A DNA stretch of 26,074 nucleotides from an uncultured Bacteroidaceae bacterium (GTDB lineage: Bacteria > Bacteroidota > Bacteroidia > Bacteroidales > Bacteroidaceae), in contig CAJGDX010000023.1 in NCBI GenBank assembly GCA_904502185.1, positions 1 through 26,074 on the forward strand, written 5' to 3'. The notes under the pieces are model-generated. The model saw only the letters and a list, made by a program, of their open reading frames with translations, ran no database searches and was not told the origin of the DNA. Each line of letters opens with the position of its first letter. Positions within the stretch are counted from its first letter, which is position 1. Both the position numbers and the translations under genes were made by a program. Shown here piece after piece: positions 16,499-24,770 of this stretch.

Positions 16499-18787
16499 TT
16501 ATTTGGCACTTACAGGCACTATTTCGAACACAAACTTATCCTTATCCTCAGGGTTTGCATTTCCACCATTCACAAGCGAACCGTTGAGAATACGTTTGCC
16601 GTCATCAGAAACAAGCCAGAAAGCATTTCCTGCACGCCCTGCGTTCTGTATAGAATATTTACCATCAGAATTTCGTTCCAACTTGTATGAATGCCATACA
16701 GACTCGTATGGATTGGTTGCATTTCCGGCAGAGAACATCGCATACTCATTCAAATAGCGATTATCTTGAACATTAACTATCTTATAGCGTTCGGTTTCTG
16801 TATCGAATGATATTGACCACTCCTGACGCTGAGGCTTAATCATATCTCTTTCCGCATTGAACTGAGGAGCTGTACGAGGTACATTCTCCTGCTCATTTGT
16901 AAGATACTTTCCATTAACCTTTATGAAATAGACACCATTTTCTATCAGTCTGTGAGGGAAGACATCAAGGCGATAGGTATAATGCTTTTTGTATTCATCG
17001 ATAAGGTCGGCAACACCTTTCTTGATAAATGGAACCACAAAGGTGGTTGCAACAACGGGGGTGGGATTTTTAATTGAGCCGGGGAACTCGCGCGAACGTA
17101 TGGCCATCTGCTGTTTATCGTAGTTCAAATAGTTCAAATAGCCATCGACAAATGCCTCTGCATCTTTACAAGCGAGAGCCTTATACATATTCATCAACGA
17201 CAGTCCTTTATAGGCCAACAGCTTCATACTGTTGCACCAAGGCTCTATCTCGGCAGCCAGACGAGGTGCCTCACCCGAGTTTACAAGTGTCTCGGCAGCC
17301 ACAATCATCTTACTGAAGTTTGCAGAAAGAATCTGCACAGCCTTCAGAGTATCACCGGCTGAAAGGGCCGATTTAAACTGTTCGAGAGCTGCATTGAAAC
17401 GGGGCGACTCGCCCTGACGACGCAGTCCATGACCCGTAACGCCAAGGTCGATGTTATTCTCGCAGAAAAGACGGAACTCATCTGTGTACACAGGAACAAG
17501 ATACTCCATTGCACGTTGCCAGGAGGCATTGGCATCGTAGTCGCTCATGTTCCATGTATAGTCGGCAATGCTGTAAAGCGACACCTTGGAAGCCTCAGCA
17601 TACTCCATGGGATTGGAAGTAAAACCTGCCAACAGAGGTGCGATATTAAGGTCGTTTCCGTATGTGGGACCCATCAGCATGTGGTCGACACAATAGTCGT
17701 TTACAGGATAATTGAGCCATATATACGCATTGCGCTTTATACGATTGTTAATCCACGTCATGTCGCCCTCGTTAATCATGTCGATGACAGAATTTCCTGT
17801 CCACATGATATCTATCTCCTTGTATGCCTTTGTTCCTAGAATATCGAGATAATCGCCTCTTGTCCATCCCTTGTTATACTGTGTGGGACAGAGAATAAGC
17901 GGGGCAACATCTTCGTGTTTCTTCACAAACTCATCGGTGATATAGTTAAGCAGACCGGCCTGACGGGTGGCATCGGTACCCTCGCCCCAAATATCATCAA
18001 AGAAAACCGCGTAAGTGCGAATGCCAAGTTCGTACATCGCATCGAGTTTCTTTATCATATTCAGGCTGTCTGTCATATTCCATTTAATATCGTTTCCGGG
18101 GTGTATAGCCCACACAAAATCGACCTTATTGGATTTAGCAGCCGCAGCATATTCCTTGATTTTCGCAGCCTGCTCGGCAGGATACTCTACGCGCCATTTT
18201 GCACGATGATAGATATCGTCTTTGGGGCCATAGATGTATGTATTCATCTTTTGTTTGCCGAAGAACTCGAACATATCTTTTCTATCCTCCTCGCTGTAAG
18301 GATTGCCATAATAGCCCTCGACCATTCCTCGGGTGGCAACGTCGGGATAGTCTGTTACAGTAACACTCATAACCTCGGGCGAAGCTGCTATCTGCAGGAA
18401 GGTCTGCACGCCGTAGTATGTTCCGGCTTCGTCGTTTCCGGCAATCACCACTGCTTCGGGAGTAACGCTAAGATAATAACCCTCGGGCTTTTCGGGAATA
18501 AGAGCCTTGAATTTCTTCACAGCCTTGTCACCACGTTCGCCAATATACAGTTTCACACCTTTGGAGAAGATATTCAGATTCTTTTTCAAGAGTGCAACAG
18601 CATCAGCATCCGCATCCTTTAAGCCCTGAACCTTGAACGCCACATTGTTACAGAAAGCCTTACCGCCGCTCCACTCTATCTCTTGCGGAATGGGAGAAAC
18701 AACAACCTCCTGAGCTTTCGAGGCATCACACACGGCACCTGCCAGCAGCAGGCACAATGTTCCTTTGAACAAGTTTTTTATATTCAT
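16499..18787 (-). CDS. Secreted GH84 beta-N-acetylglucosaminidase (O-GlcNAcase/hyaluronidase-like)
   Basis: Retaining exo-beta-N-acetylglucosaminidase using substrate-assisted catalysis; likely trims GlcNAc from host glycans. The 762-residue product has a signal peptide (about 1-25, ending ASKAQ). Residues about 28-150 form the N-terminal GH20b-like alpha/beta domain (IPQEIEW, GNDEAGTYYGVQT). The catalytic barrel starts at GMVEGYYGNPYS (154-165) and includes MNTYIYGPKDDIYHR and the catalytic Asp pair in VFFDDIWGEG (Asp264-Asp265). A helical domain follows at about 440-610. The C-terminal part, about 640-760 (YFIKVNGKYLTNE, DNRYLNEYAMF, YSIQNAGRAGNAFWLV), resembles a ricin-like beta-trefoil accessory module. 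A promoter-like TACATTTA precedes it on the minus strand, and a terminator follows. Orientation is opposite to surE. Closest characterised type is the Bacteroides GH84 enzyme; specificity for O-GlcNAc versus other beta-GlcNAc is not decidable here. Confidence 0.94.
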   Translation of the reverse strand: MNIKNLFKGTLCLLLAGAVCDASKAQEVVVSPIPQEIEWSGGKAFCNNVAFKVQGLKDADADAVALLKKNLNIFSKGVKLYIGERGDKAVKKFKALIPEKPEGYYLSVTPEAVVIAGNDEAGTYYGVQTFLQIAASPEVMSVTVTDYPDVATRGMVEGYYGNPYSEEDRKDMFEFFGKQKMNTYIYGPKDDIYHRAKWRVEYPAEQAAKIKEYAAAAKSNKVDFVWAIHPGNDIKWNMTDSLNMIKKLDAMYELGIRTYAVFFDDIWGEGTDATRQAGLLNYITDEFVKKHEDVAPLILCPTQYNKGWTRGDYLDILGTKAYKEIDIMWTGNSVIDMINEGDMTWINNRIKRNAYIWLNYPVNDYCVDHMLMGPTYGNDLNIAPLLAGFTSNPMEYAEASKVSLYSIADYTWNMSDYDANASWQRAMEYLVPVYTDEFRLFCENNIDLGVTGHGLRRQGESPRFNAALEQFKSALSAGDTLKAVQILSANFSKMIVAAETLVNSGEAPRLAAEIEPWCNSMKLLAYKGLSLMNMYKALACKDAEAFVDGYLNYLNYDKQQMAIRSREFPGSIKNPTPVVATTFVVPFIKKGVADLIDEYKKHYTYRLDVFPHRLIENGVYFIKVNGKYLTNEQENVPRTAPQFNAERDMIKPQRQEWSISFDTETERYKIVNVQDNRYLNEYAMFSAGNATNPYESVWHSYKLERNSDGKYSIQNAGRAGNAFWLVSDDGKRILNGSLVNGGNANPEDKDKFVFEIVPVSAK

Positions 18788-18854
18788 AGTCTTTACATCT
18801 TATTTGTTGTGGATGTAAATGTAGTAATTTTACGGCTATTCCGCAATTTTTTAT

Positions 18855-18862
18855 TAATTTTG
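18855..18862 (+). promoter_or_regulatory. -7 box for surE
   Basis: TAATTTTG matches TAnnTTTG and lies 27 bases before the surE ATG, a normal short leader for this phylum. The -33 position lacks a TTTG. The divergent GH84 gene starts 102 bases away on the other strand. Confidence 0.5.
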
Positions 18863-18889
18863 TAACGAAATAAAAGAACAAACGAAGAT

Positions 18890-19660
18890 ATGAGTACAGA
18901 TAATCAGAGACCACTAATACTTGTTTCTAACGACGATGGATACAAAGCCAAAGGCATAAACTGCCTGATAGACGTGCTTGCCGAATTTGGCGACGTCGTA
19001 GTGATGGCGCCCCACACAGGACGCTCAGGCAAAGGATGTGCCATCACCAGCGAACAGCCGATAATGTACTCCTGCGTATCATCGACGCAAGGAGTAAAGA
19101 TATACTCATGCACAGGCACACCTGCCGACTGCGTAAAACTTGCTTTCCACGCCCTGCTCACTCGCAAGCCCGACCTGGTGGTTGGAGGCATCAACCACGG
19201 CGACAACTCCGCAGTCAATGCCCACTATTCAGGCACAATGGGAGTGGTGTTCGAGGGTTGCATGAAAGGAATCCCCTCGGTGGCTTTCTCGCTCTGCGAC
19301 CACGACCCTGATGCAGACTTCACCCCCACCCTCCCCATTATTCGTCGCATCGTCGGCGAAGTGCTGAAGCGTGGTCTGCCCAAAGGCTGTTGCCTCAATG
19401 TAAACTTCCCCGAAAAAGCCCCCTACAAAGGTGTATCGGTGTGCCACCAGGCAAACGGAGTATGGACAGGAGAGTTCGAAGCTCACGACCATCCGCGTGG
19501 CGGTAAATGGTATTGGTTGACAGGAGAATTTGTTACCCAGGACAAGGACAGCGCAGCAGACAGAGTGGCCCTTGCCAACGGATATGTTGCAATCACTCCC
19601 ACACGCATCGATCTTACCGACTACGACCTTTTGCGCGAGATGAAAAATTGGGATTTGTAA
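18890..19660 (+). CDS. surE: 5'/3'-nucleotidase SurE
   Basis: Metal-dependent survival protein that dephosphorylates nucleoside monophosphates; cytoplasmic. The 256-residue length is normal. LILVSNDDGYKAKGI gives the metal-binding Asp15-Asp16 pair. MAPHTGRSGKG follows, then GTPADCVKLA, and GGINHGDNS carries the Asn of the metal site. YSGTMGVVFEGCMKGIPSVAFS is the conserved dimer and active-site segment. The second half contains the VNFP and PTRIDLTDYD motifs of the family. It is followed after 71 bases by lpxB on the same strand, an order frequently seen in Bacteroidales, and may be co-transcribed with it. Confidence 0.95.
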   Translation: MSTDNQRPLILVSNDDGYKAKGINCLIDVLAEFGDVVVMAPHTGRSGKGCAITSEQPIMYSCVSSTQGVKIYSCTGTPADCVKLAFHALLTRKPDLVVGGINHGDNSAVNAHYSGTMGVVFEGCMKGIPSVAFSLCDHDPDADFTPTLPIIRRIVGEVLKRGLPKGCCLNVNFPEKAPYKGVSVCHQANGVWTGEFEAHDHPRGGKWYWLTGEFVTQDKDSAADRVALANGYVAITPTRIDLTDYDLLREMKNWDL

Positions 19661-19731
19661 CAATCTTTTGACTAAGCAATAAAAATCCAACGCAAAAGAC
19701 AATTTCAAAACTGACAAACTTTAATTTGATT

Positions 19732-20874
19732 ATGAAATACTATCTCATTGTTGGCGAAGCATCCGGTGACCTTCACGCTTCGAATCTGATGAAAGCCCTT
19801 AAAGAGACTGATTCCGATGCACAGTTCCGCTTTTTCGGCGGCGACCTGATGTCTGCCGTCGGCGGCACACGTGTGAAACACTACAAGGAGCTTGCCTACA
19901 TGGGATTTATTCCGGTACTGCTGCACCTGCGCACCATAATGACCAACATGAGCAGATGCAAAAAGGACATAATAGAGTGGAAGCCCGACGTGCTTATCCT
20001 TGTCGACTACCCGGGATTCAACCTTTCCATTGCCGAATACATACACAAGAACAGCGATATTCCCGTCTATTATTACATATCGCCTAAGATATGGGCATGG
20101 AAAGAGCATCGCATAAAGAACATCAAGCGCGACATAGACAAGATGTTCTCAATTTTGCCGTTCGAGGTAGAATTCTATAAAAAGCACAACTATGAGATTG
20201 ACTATGTGGGCAACCCCTGCGTAGATGCAGTAGCAGCCTACCGCGACAATTACAACGAAACGCGCGAGGAGTTCATTTCATCGACAGGCCTGCCCGACAA
20301 ACAGATTGTAGCGCTGCTCGCCGGCAGCCGCAAGCAGGAGATTGAGAGTAACCTGCCCATGATGCTGGATGCAATGGAGAAATACCCCGACCACGTACCT
20401 GTGATTGCAAAGGCTCCGGGCATAGACCGCGAATACTATTCGCAGTTTCTGCAAGGACGCAACGCGATACTGTTCGACGGCACATACCGACTGCTGATGC
20501 ACTCGCACGCAGCATTGGTAACATCGGGCACTGCCACACTGGAAACAGCACTTTTCCGCGTACCCCAGGTGGTGTGCTATGCCACCCCAATGCCTAAATT
20601 ATACTCATGGCTGCGTAAAAAATTCCTAAAGGTGAAATATGTATCACTTGTAAACCTGATTGCAGACAGAGAGGTTGTAACAGAACTTGTGGCGGACACC
20701 ATGCGCCCAGCCTGCCTTGACGAGGAACTAAAAAAAATCCTCGAACACAATTCCGAATACAGGAATAAAATGTTCGAGGAGTATGATCGTATCATCGGCA
20801 TATTGGGAAGTGCAAGAGCATCCCGTTCCGCAGCCGAAGCTATTTACAATACATTGAAAGCGCCCAGCAAATAG
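19732..20874 (+). CDS. lpxB: Lipid-A-disaccharide synthase LpxB
   Basis: Peripheral membrane glycosyltransferase (GT19) that joins UDP-2,3-diacylglucosamine and lipid X to form the lipid A disaccharide. I take the ATG at 19732 (MKYYLIVGEASGDLH, 380 residues); the frame opens two codons earlier with a TTG. Family landmarks: GEASGDLH at 8-15, FFGG, LVDYPGFN, YYISPKIWAW, YVGNP, LLAGSRKQEI (GSR motif) and SGTATLETAL. The length is as expected. The last 31 bases overlap the 3' end of cdsA on the opposite strand, so transcripts of the two lipid-pathway genes are convergent and complementary at their ends. Confidence 0.96.
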   Translation: MKYYLIVGEASGDLHASNLMKALKETDSDAQFRFFGGDLMSAVGGTRVKHYKELAYMGFIPVLLHLRTIMTNMSRCKKDIIEWKPDVLILVDYPGFNLSIAEYIHKNSDIPVYYYISPKIWAWKEHRIKNIKRDIDKMFSILPFEVEFYKKHNYEIDYVGNPCVDAVAAYRDNYNETREEFISSTGLPDKQIVALLAGSRKQEIESNLPMMLDAMEKYPDHVPVIAKAPGIDREYYSQFLQGRNAILFDGTYRLLMHSHAALVTSGTATLETALFRVPQVVCYATPMPKLYSWLRKKFLKVKYVSLVNLIADREVVTELVADTMRPACLDEELKKILEHNSEYRNKMFEEYDRIIGILGSARASRSAAEAIYNTLKAPSK

Positions 20875-21674
20875 AGGTAGATAACCACCGAGGGGATAGC
20901 AAGCAATGCGCTGTCGAAGCGGTCGAGAATACCTCCATGTCCGGGAAGGATATTACCAGAATCCTTAATACCCATTTCGCGCTTCATGCAAGACTCAATA
21001 AGGTCGCCCCAAGTGCCGGCGACAACTACAACCGCAGCCATTCCCATCCACTGAAGAGTTCCGAGCGCAGGATAGAACAACGAAATAACATATGCTGCAA
21101 TCAGTGCTACAACACCACCGCCGATAGAGCCTTCCCACGATTTTTTGGGAGAGATGCGCTCGAAGAGACGATGCTTGCCAATGCAAGAACCTACACAATA
21201 GGCACCACTGTCGCTACACCACAGGAAGATGAATATCGACAACGGAATCATGTAGTTGTAATTGCCTGCGCCGAAAGTTGTCAGAATGTTGAGCAACGCA
21301 AAAGGCAATGCCACATAGAGCTGCGACAAGGCAAAATATGCAAAATTGTCGAGCGGGCTACCACCCTTCTTGTAAAGTTCACGCACAAAATTGTAGACAA
21401 CAAGCGCCAGATAAGGCACAAAGAGCATAAAAGGCACAGTTACCTTGTCCTTAAAGAAGAATGCAGCAAAAAGATACAAGCCGCCGGCAACTGCAATCAC
21501 AGTGCTGAAAGTTGTCTTTTTGTACTCGTGTACAAGATTACAGAACTCGTTCACTGCAAGGCAGGTGACAAGCGCAAACAAAAGGCCGAAAGTCAAGTTG
21601 TTGTAGAGGATTGCAAATAGCAACAATGCAGCAAACACCAATCCGGTAGCCACACGAATCAGAAACTTTTTCAT
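20844..21674 (-). CDS. cdsA: Phosphatidate cytidylyltransferase CdsA
   Basis: Integral membrane enzyme that forms CDP-diacylglycerol from phosphatidate and CTP, the entry to phospholipid synthesis. The 276-residue protein has about seven or eight hydrophobic helices, beginning at about residue 8 (LVFAALLLFAILY). The conserved C-terminal signature is present: CSDSGAYCVGS, SPKKSWEGSIGG, GDLIESCMKREMGIKDSG and LPGHGGILDRFDS, which contains the metal-binding Asp residues. It starts 14 bases after ftsH on the same strand and is the last gene of rsfS-ftsH-cdsA. Its 3' end overlaps lpxB by 31 bases. Confidence 0.95.
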   Translation of the reverse strand: MKKFLIRVATGLVFAALLLFAILYNNLTFGLLFALVTCLAVNEFCNLVHEYKKTTFSTVIAVAGGLYLFAAFFFKDKVTVPFMLFVPYLALVVYNFVRELYKKGGSPLDNFAYFALSQLYVALPFALLNILTTFGAGNYNYMIPLSIFIFLWCSDSGAYCVGSCIGKHRLFERISPKKSWEGSIGGGVVALIAAYVISLFYPALGTLQWMGMAAVVVVAGTWGDLIESCMKREMGIKDSGNILPGHGGILDRFDSALLAIPSVVIYLYLLGAFNVL

Positions 21675-21688
21675 CTGTTTTTCATAGT

Positions 21689-23680
21689 TTATTCACTTAC
21701 CTCAGCAATAGATTCTCCATCCTGCGAAGGCTCGTCAGCGTTAATATTTATGTTTGTATTTTTCTCTTCATTTTGGTCGAAAATCTCTTCGCTGCGCGAA
21801 GTCCAGGGACGCTTACCGAATATTTTTTCAACATCCTCGGCGAAGATAACCTCTCTTTCGAGCAACAGGTCGGCAAGCGCACGATGACCCTCACTGTGTT
21901 CCTGCAACAGAGCCTTGGCACGCTCGTACTGTTCGCGCACCATCTCTTTCACCTCGTTGTCGATAAGTTCGGCAGTCTTTTCGCTATACGGACGCTGGAA
22001 ACTCATATCGCTGCTGTTATTGTAGTAACAGAGGTTTGCGAGTTTGTCGCTCATACCTGCATATGCAATCATGCCGTATGCCTGTTTGGTGACACGTTCA
22101 AGGTCATTCATGGCACCGGTTGATATTTTTCCGACGAAAAGTTCCTCTGCCGCACGTCCACCCAAAATAGCACACATCTCGTCAAGCATCTGCTCTTTGG
22201 TAGTAATCTGACGCTCTTCGGGCAAATACCATGCTGCGCCCAACGCACGTCCACGAGGCACAATGGTGACCTTAATCAAAGGATTGGCATGTTCGAGGAA
22301 CCACGAGAGTGTTGCATGACCTGCCTCATGCAGAGCAATCGTCTCCTTTTCTTTGCCTGTCATCACTTTGGTCTTCTTTTCAAGACCACCGATAATGCGG
22401 TCGACAGCATCGAGAAAATCCTGCTTGTCGACAGAATTCTTTTTATGGCGGGCAGCTATCAGAGCTGCCTCGTTGCAGACATTTGCAATATCGGCACCTG
22501 AGAAGCCGGGAGTCTGACGTGCAAGCAGGTCAACATCTACCGATTCATCAAGTTTCAGCGGACGCAGATGCACACCGAACACCTCTTTGCGTTCGTTGAG
22601 GTCGGGCAGGTCCACATAGATCTGTCTGTCGAAACGTCCGGCACGCAAAAGAGCCTTGTCGAGGATGTCGACACGATTGGTTGCAGCCATTATTATAATA
22701 CCGCTGTTTGTTCCGAAACCATCCATTTCGGTGAGCAACTGGTTGAGAGTATTCTCGCGTTCGTCGTTGCCACCCATCGAAGGATTCTTGCCACGCGCAC
22801 GACCGACAGCATCAATCTCGTCAATAAAGACTATACAGGGAGCCTTCTCCTTTGCCTGACGGAAAAGGTCGCGCACACGCGAAGCACCCACACCCACAAA
22901 CATCTCCACAAAGTCAGAGCCTGAAAGCGAGAAGAAGGGAACCTCGGCCTCGCCTGCCACAGCCTTGGCAAGAAGAGTTTTTCCTGTTCCGGGAGGGCCT
23001 ACAAGCAGCGCACCCTTGGGTATCTTACCACCAAGGTCGGTGTAACGCTGGGGGTTGCGCAGAAAATCGACAATCTCCTGCACCTCCTGTTTAGCACCCT
23101 CCTGTCCTGCAACATCCTTGAATGTCACACGGTTGGCACTGTCCTTTTCAAAGAGTTTGGCCTTAGATTTTCCTACATTGAAGACGTTGCCTTGAGCTCC
23201 GCCACCGCCACCGCTCATGCGACGCATAAGGAAAATCCATATTCCAATAAACACAATCAATGGGAATATATTCCAGAAGAGATTACCCCAATAGTCGGGC
23301 TTTGTTTCGTACTTGACGTTTCCCTTATACACACCCTCGGCAGTACGGGCATCGATAAACTCCTCGAACTTCTCTTTAGAGCCTATTTGCGATGTCAGCA
23401 TAGGACGCTCACCTAAACGAGCCTCCTTGCCGGGGAACACATATTTTGCCGAGTCGGTGATAAGGTAAGCCTCTACCTCGTCATTATCGTAAACCTTAAC
23501 CTCGCTTACATATCCCTTATTTATACATTCCTTCAGTTCGGTGTAGCCGACAGGCTTGACCATGTCGCCACCCTCACCGCCGTTCAGATAGATGAACAGC
23601 AGCACAGCACCGGCAATAATATAAAGCCAGGTAAAGTTGAAGCGTGGAAGTTTTTGTGGTTGTTTGTTATCTTTTGTCAT
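21689..23680 (-). CDS. ftsH: ATP-dependent zinc metalloprotease FtsH
   Basis: Membrane-anchored AAA+ protease that removes misassembled membrane proteins and regulatory targets. The 663-residue protein has TM1 at about 17-33, a periplasmic domain to about 130 and TM2 at about 134-152. The AAA domain follows: Walker A GPPGTGKT (228-235), pore motif FVGVG (261-265), Walker B in IVFIDEIDA (283-290) and the second region of homology at about 336-353 (RVDILDKALLRAGRFDRQ). The zinc protease motif HEAGH is at 451-455. The tail is acidic and Asn-rich. It lies 14 bases upstream of cdsA. The 148-base gap after rsfS contains a candidate -7 box, so it may have its own promoter. Confidence 0.97.
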   Translation of the reverse strand: MTKDNKQPQKLPRFNFTWLYIIAGAVLLFIYLNGGEGGDMVKPVGYTELKECINKGYVSEVKVYDNDEVEAYLITDSAKYVFPGKEARLGERPMLTSQIGSKEKFEEFIDARTAEGVYKGNVKYETKPDYWGNLFWNIFPLIVFIGIWIFLMRRMSGGGGGAQGNVFNVGKSKAKLFEKDSANRVTFKDVAGQEGAKQEVQEIVDFLRNPQRYTDLGGKIPKGALLVGPPGTGKTLLAKAVAGEAEVPFFSLSGSDFVEMFVGVGASRVRDLFRQAKEKAPCIVFIDEIDAVGRARGKNPSMGGNDERENTLNQLLTEMDGFGTNSGIIIMAATNRVDILDKALLRAGRFDRQIYVDLPDLNERKEVFGVHLRPLKLDESVDVDLLARQTPGFSGADIANVCNEAALIAARHKKNSVDKQDFLDAVDRIIGGLEKKTKVMTGKEKETIALHEAGHATLSWFLEHANPLIKVTIVPRGRALGAAWYLPEERQITTKEQMLDEMCAILGGRAAEELFVGKISTGAMNDLERVTKQAYGMIAYAGMSDKLANLCYYNNSSDMSFQRPYSEKTAELIDNEVKEMVREQYERAKALLQEHSEGHRALADLLLEREVIFAEDVEKIFGKRPWTSRSEEIFDQNEEKNTNININADEPSQDGESIAEVSE

Positions 23681-23759
23681 AATAAGATGCTTTTTTCATT
23701 TATGCCCTAACATAACATCCTTCAGACGTTTCTGTGTTATCGCAACACGACGATGGGTT

Positions 23760-23767
23760 CAAACATA
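23760..23767 (-). promoter_or_regulatory. Possible internal promoter (-7 box) for ftsH-cdsA
   Basis: The minus strand reads TATGTTTG (TAnnTTTG), 79 bases before the ftsH start. TATG rather than TTTG lies about 19 bases upstream. An imperfect hairpin (GTGTT/AACAC) is present in the leader just downstream. Confidence 0.4.
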
Positions 23768-23828
23768 CTGAACAACTGTTAAGGTGCATAATTCAGCCCA
23801 ACACAAAATCAGAGAAAAATTGCAGTTC

Positions 23829-24197
23829 TTAGTCAATATCGGGAATCATCTCCAATTTTGCATCTGCCCACAGATGCTCAATATCGTAGAAATCGCGAAC
23901 CTCGGGCAGGAATATATGCACCAGCACTTCGCCGTAGTCCATAGCCACCCACTGCGCATTGCGCATTCCATCGACAGCAATGGGACGATATTTGATATTC
24001 TGTCTTACAAGATATTCAACAGAATCTGCAATAGCACTCACCTGTGTAGGCGAATTACCCGAGCATATAACGAAATAGTCACATATAGTGTTGCCCAATT
24101 TTGTCAAATCAGCTACGACAATCTCTTTACCTTTCTTTTCCTGTATAGCTTCTACTATCTCCTTCAGGAGAATTTCTGTGTCTACGATTTGCGACAT
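23829..24197 (-). CDS. rsfS: Ribosome silencing factor RsfS
   Basis: Binds ribosomal protein L14 (uL14) on the large subunit and blocks subunit joining when nutrients are short. The 122-residue single-domain protein is of normal length. Typical motifs: KGKEIVVADLTKL, CDYFVICSGNSPTQVSAIADSV, GMRNAQWVAMDYGEVLVHIF and RDFYDIEHLWADA. It starts the unit rsfS-ftsH-cdsA. A -7 box lies about 100 bases upstream. Confidence 0.95.
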   Translation of the reverse strand: MSQIVDTEILLKEIVEAIQEKKGKEIVVADLTKLGNTICDYFVICSGNSPTQVSAIADSVEYLVRQNIKYRPIAVDGMRNAQWVAMDYGEVLVHIFLPEVRDFYDIEHLWADAKLEMIPDID

Positions 24198-24295
24198 GAA
24201 TCTGTTTTTAATGGTTTCTGAAGTTTTATTTTCTATTCTATTGCTAATTGCACAATATTTTTATTGTTTGCACATTTATTTAGCAATTACATCTG

Positions 24296-24303
24296 CAAAG
24301 ATA
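24296..24303 (-). promoter_or_regulatory. -7 box for rsfS
   Basis: The minus strand reads TATCTTTG, an exact TAnnTTTG match, with initiation expected near 24289 and a leader of about 90 bases before rsfS. TTTTAG rather than TTTG occupies the -33 region. Confidence 0.5.
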
Positions 24304-24397
24304 GTTTATTTATCCGTCTAAAAGACGTATCGGGCATTTTTTTTAGCTTTTTTACGAAAAAAAATGGCAAAACTATTTTTTATTAAAAAAAAAGTCG

Positions 24398-24405
24398 TAC
24401 CTTTG
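24398..24405 (+). promoter_or_regulatory. -7 box of the first tRNA-Gln copy
   Basis: TACCTTTG, 9 bases before the first tRNA nucleotide. The -33 region is a T-rich stretch (TATTTTTTATT) without a perfect TTTG. Confidence 0.6.
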
Positions 24406-24414
24406 CATCGCAAT

Positions 24415-24485
24415 TGGGCGATGGTGTAATGGTAACACTACAGATTCTGGTCCTGTCATTCAAGGTTCGAGTCCTTGTCGCCCAA
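24415..24485 (+). tRNA. tRNA-Gln (anticodon CUG), copy 1
   Basis: A 71-base cloverleaf. The acceptor stem TGGGCGA/TCGCCCA has the weak U1-A72 pair typical of tRNA-Gln. The D arm is GTG/CAC with TAATGGTAA in the loop. The anticodon loop TTCTGGT reads CTG, decoding CAG. The T arm is CAAGG/CCTTG with TTCGAGT in the loop. Discriminator A; CCA is not encoded. The last anticodon-stem position is an A31-C39 mismatch. Promoter at 24398, terminator at 24494. Confidence 0.95.
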
Positions 24486-24493
24486 CAAAGTAG

Positions 24494-24524
24494 AAGCATC
24501 GCAGAAGCGATGCTTTTTTATTTT
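24494..24524 (+). terminator. Terminator of tRNA-Gln copy 1
   Basis: Perfect stem AAGCATCGC/GCGATGCTT with loop AGAA, then a T-rich tract (TTTTATTTTA). It begins 9 bases after the tRNA. Confidence 0.92.
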
Positions 24525-24621
24525 ATACGCATTACACGCACAGTTTCCAAGGTGTCAGGCGGAAGGAAAGAGATAAAATTATTAAAATTATTTTACCATA
24601 TAATATATAGTAGCAAAACTA

Positions 24622-24650
24622 TTGTTTATTGAAAAAAAATTGTACCTTTG
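24622..24650 (+). promoter_or_regulatory. Promoter of the second tRNA-Gln copy
   Basis: The -7 element TACCTTTG is at 24643-24650, 9 bases before the tRNA. TTG at 24622-24624 is 18 bases upstream, a better -33 element than in copy 1. Confidence 0.65.
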
Positions 24651-24659
24651 CAACGCAAT

Positions 24660-24730
24660 TGGGCGATGGTGTAATGGTAACACTACAGATTCTGGTCCTG
24701 TCATTCAAGGTTCGAGTCCTTGTCGCCCAA
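24660..24730 (+). tRNA. tRNA-Gln (anticodon CUG), copy 2
   Basis: Identical in all 71 bases to the copy 245 bases upstream, including the A31-C39 mismatch and the CTG anticodon. It has its own promoter and terminator, so the two are independent units and not one bicistronic transcript. Confidence 0.95.
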
Positions 24731-24738
24731 CAAAGTAG

Positions 24739-24770
24739 AAGCATCGCAGAAGCGATGCTTTTTTATTTTA
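24739..24770 (+). terminator. Terminator of tRNA-Gln copy 2
   Basis: The same AAGCATCGC/GCGATGCTT hairpin and T-rich tail as copy 1. Confidence 0.92.
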
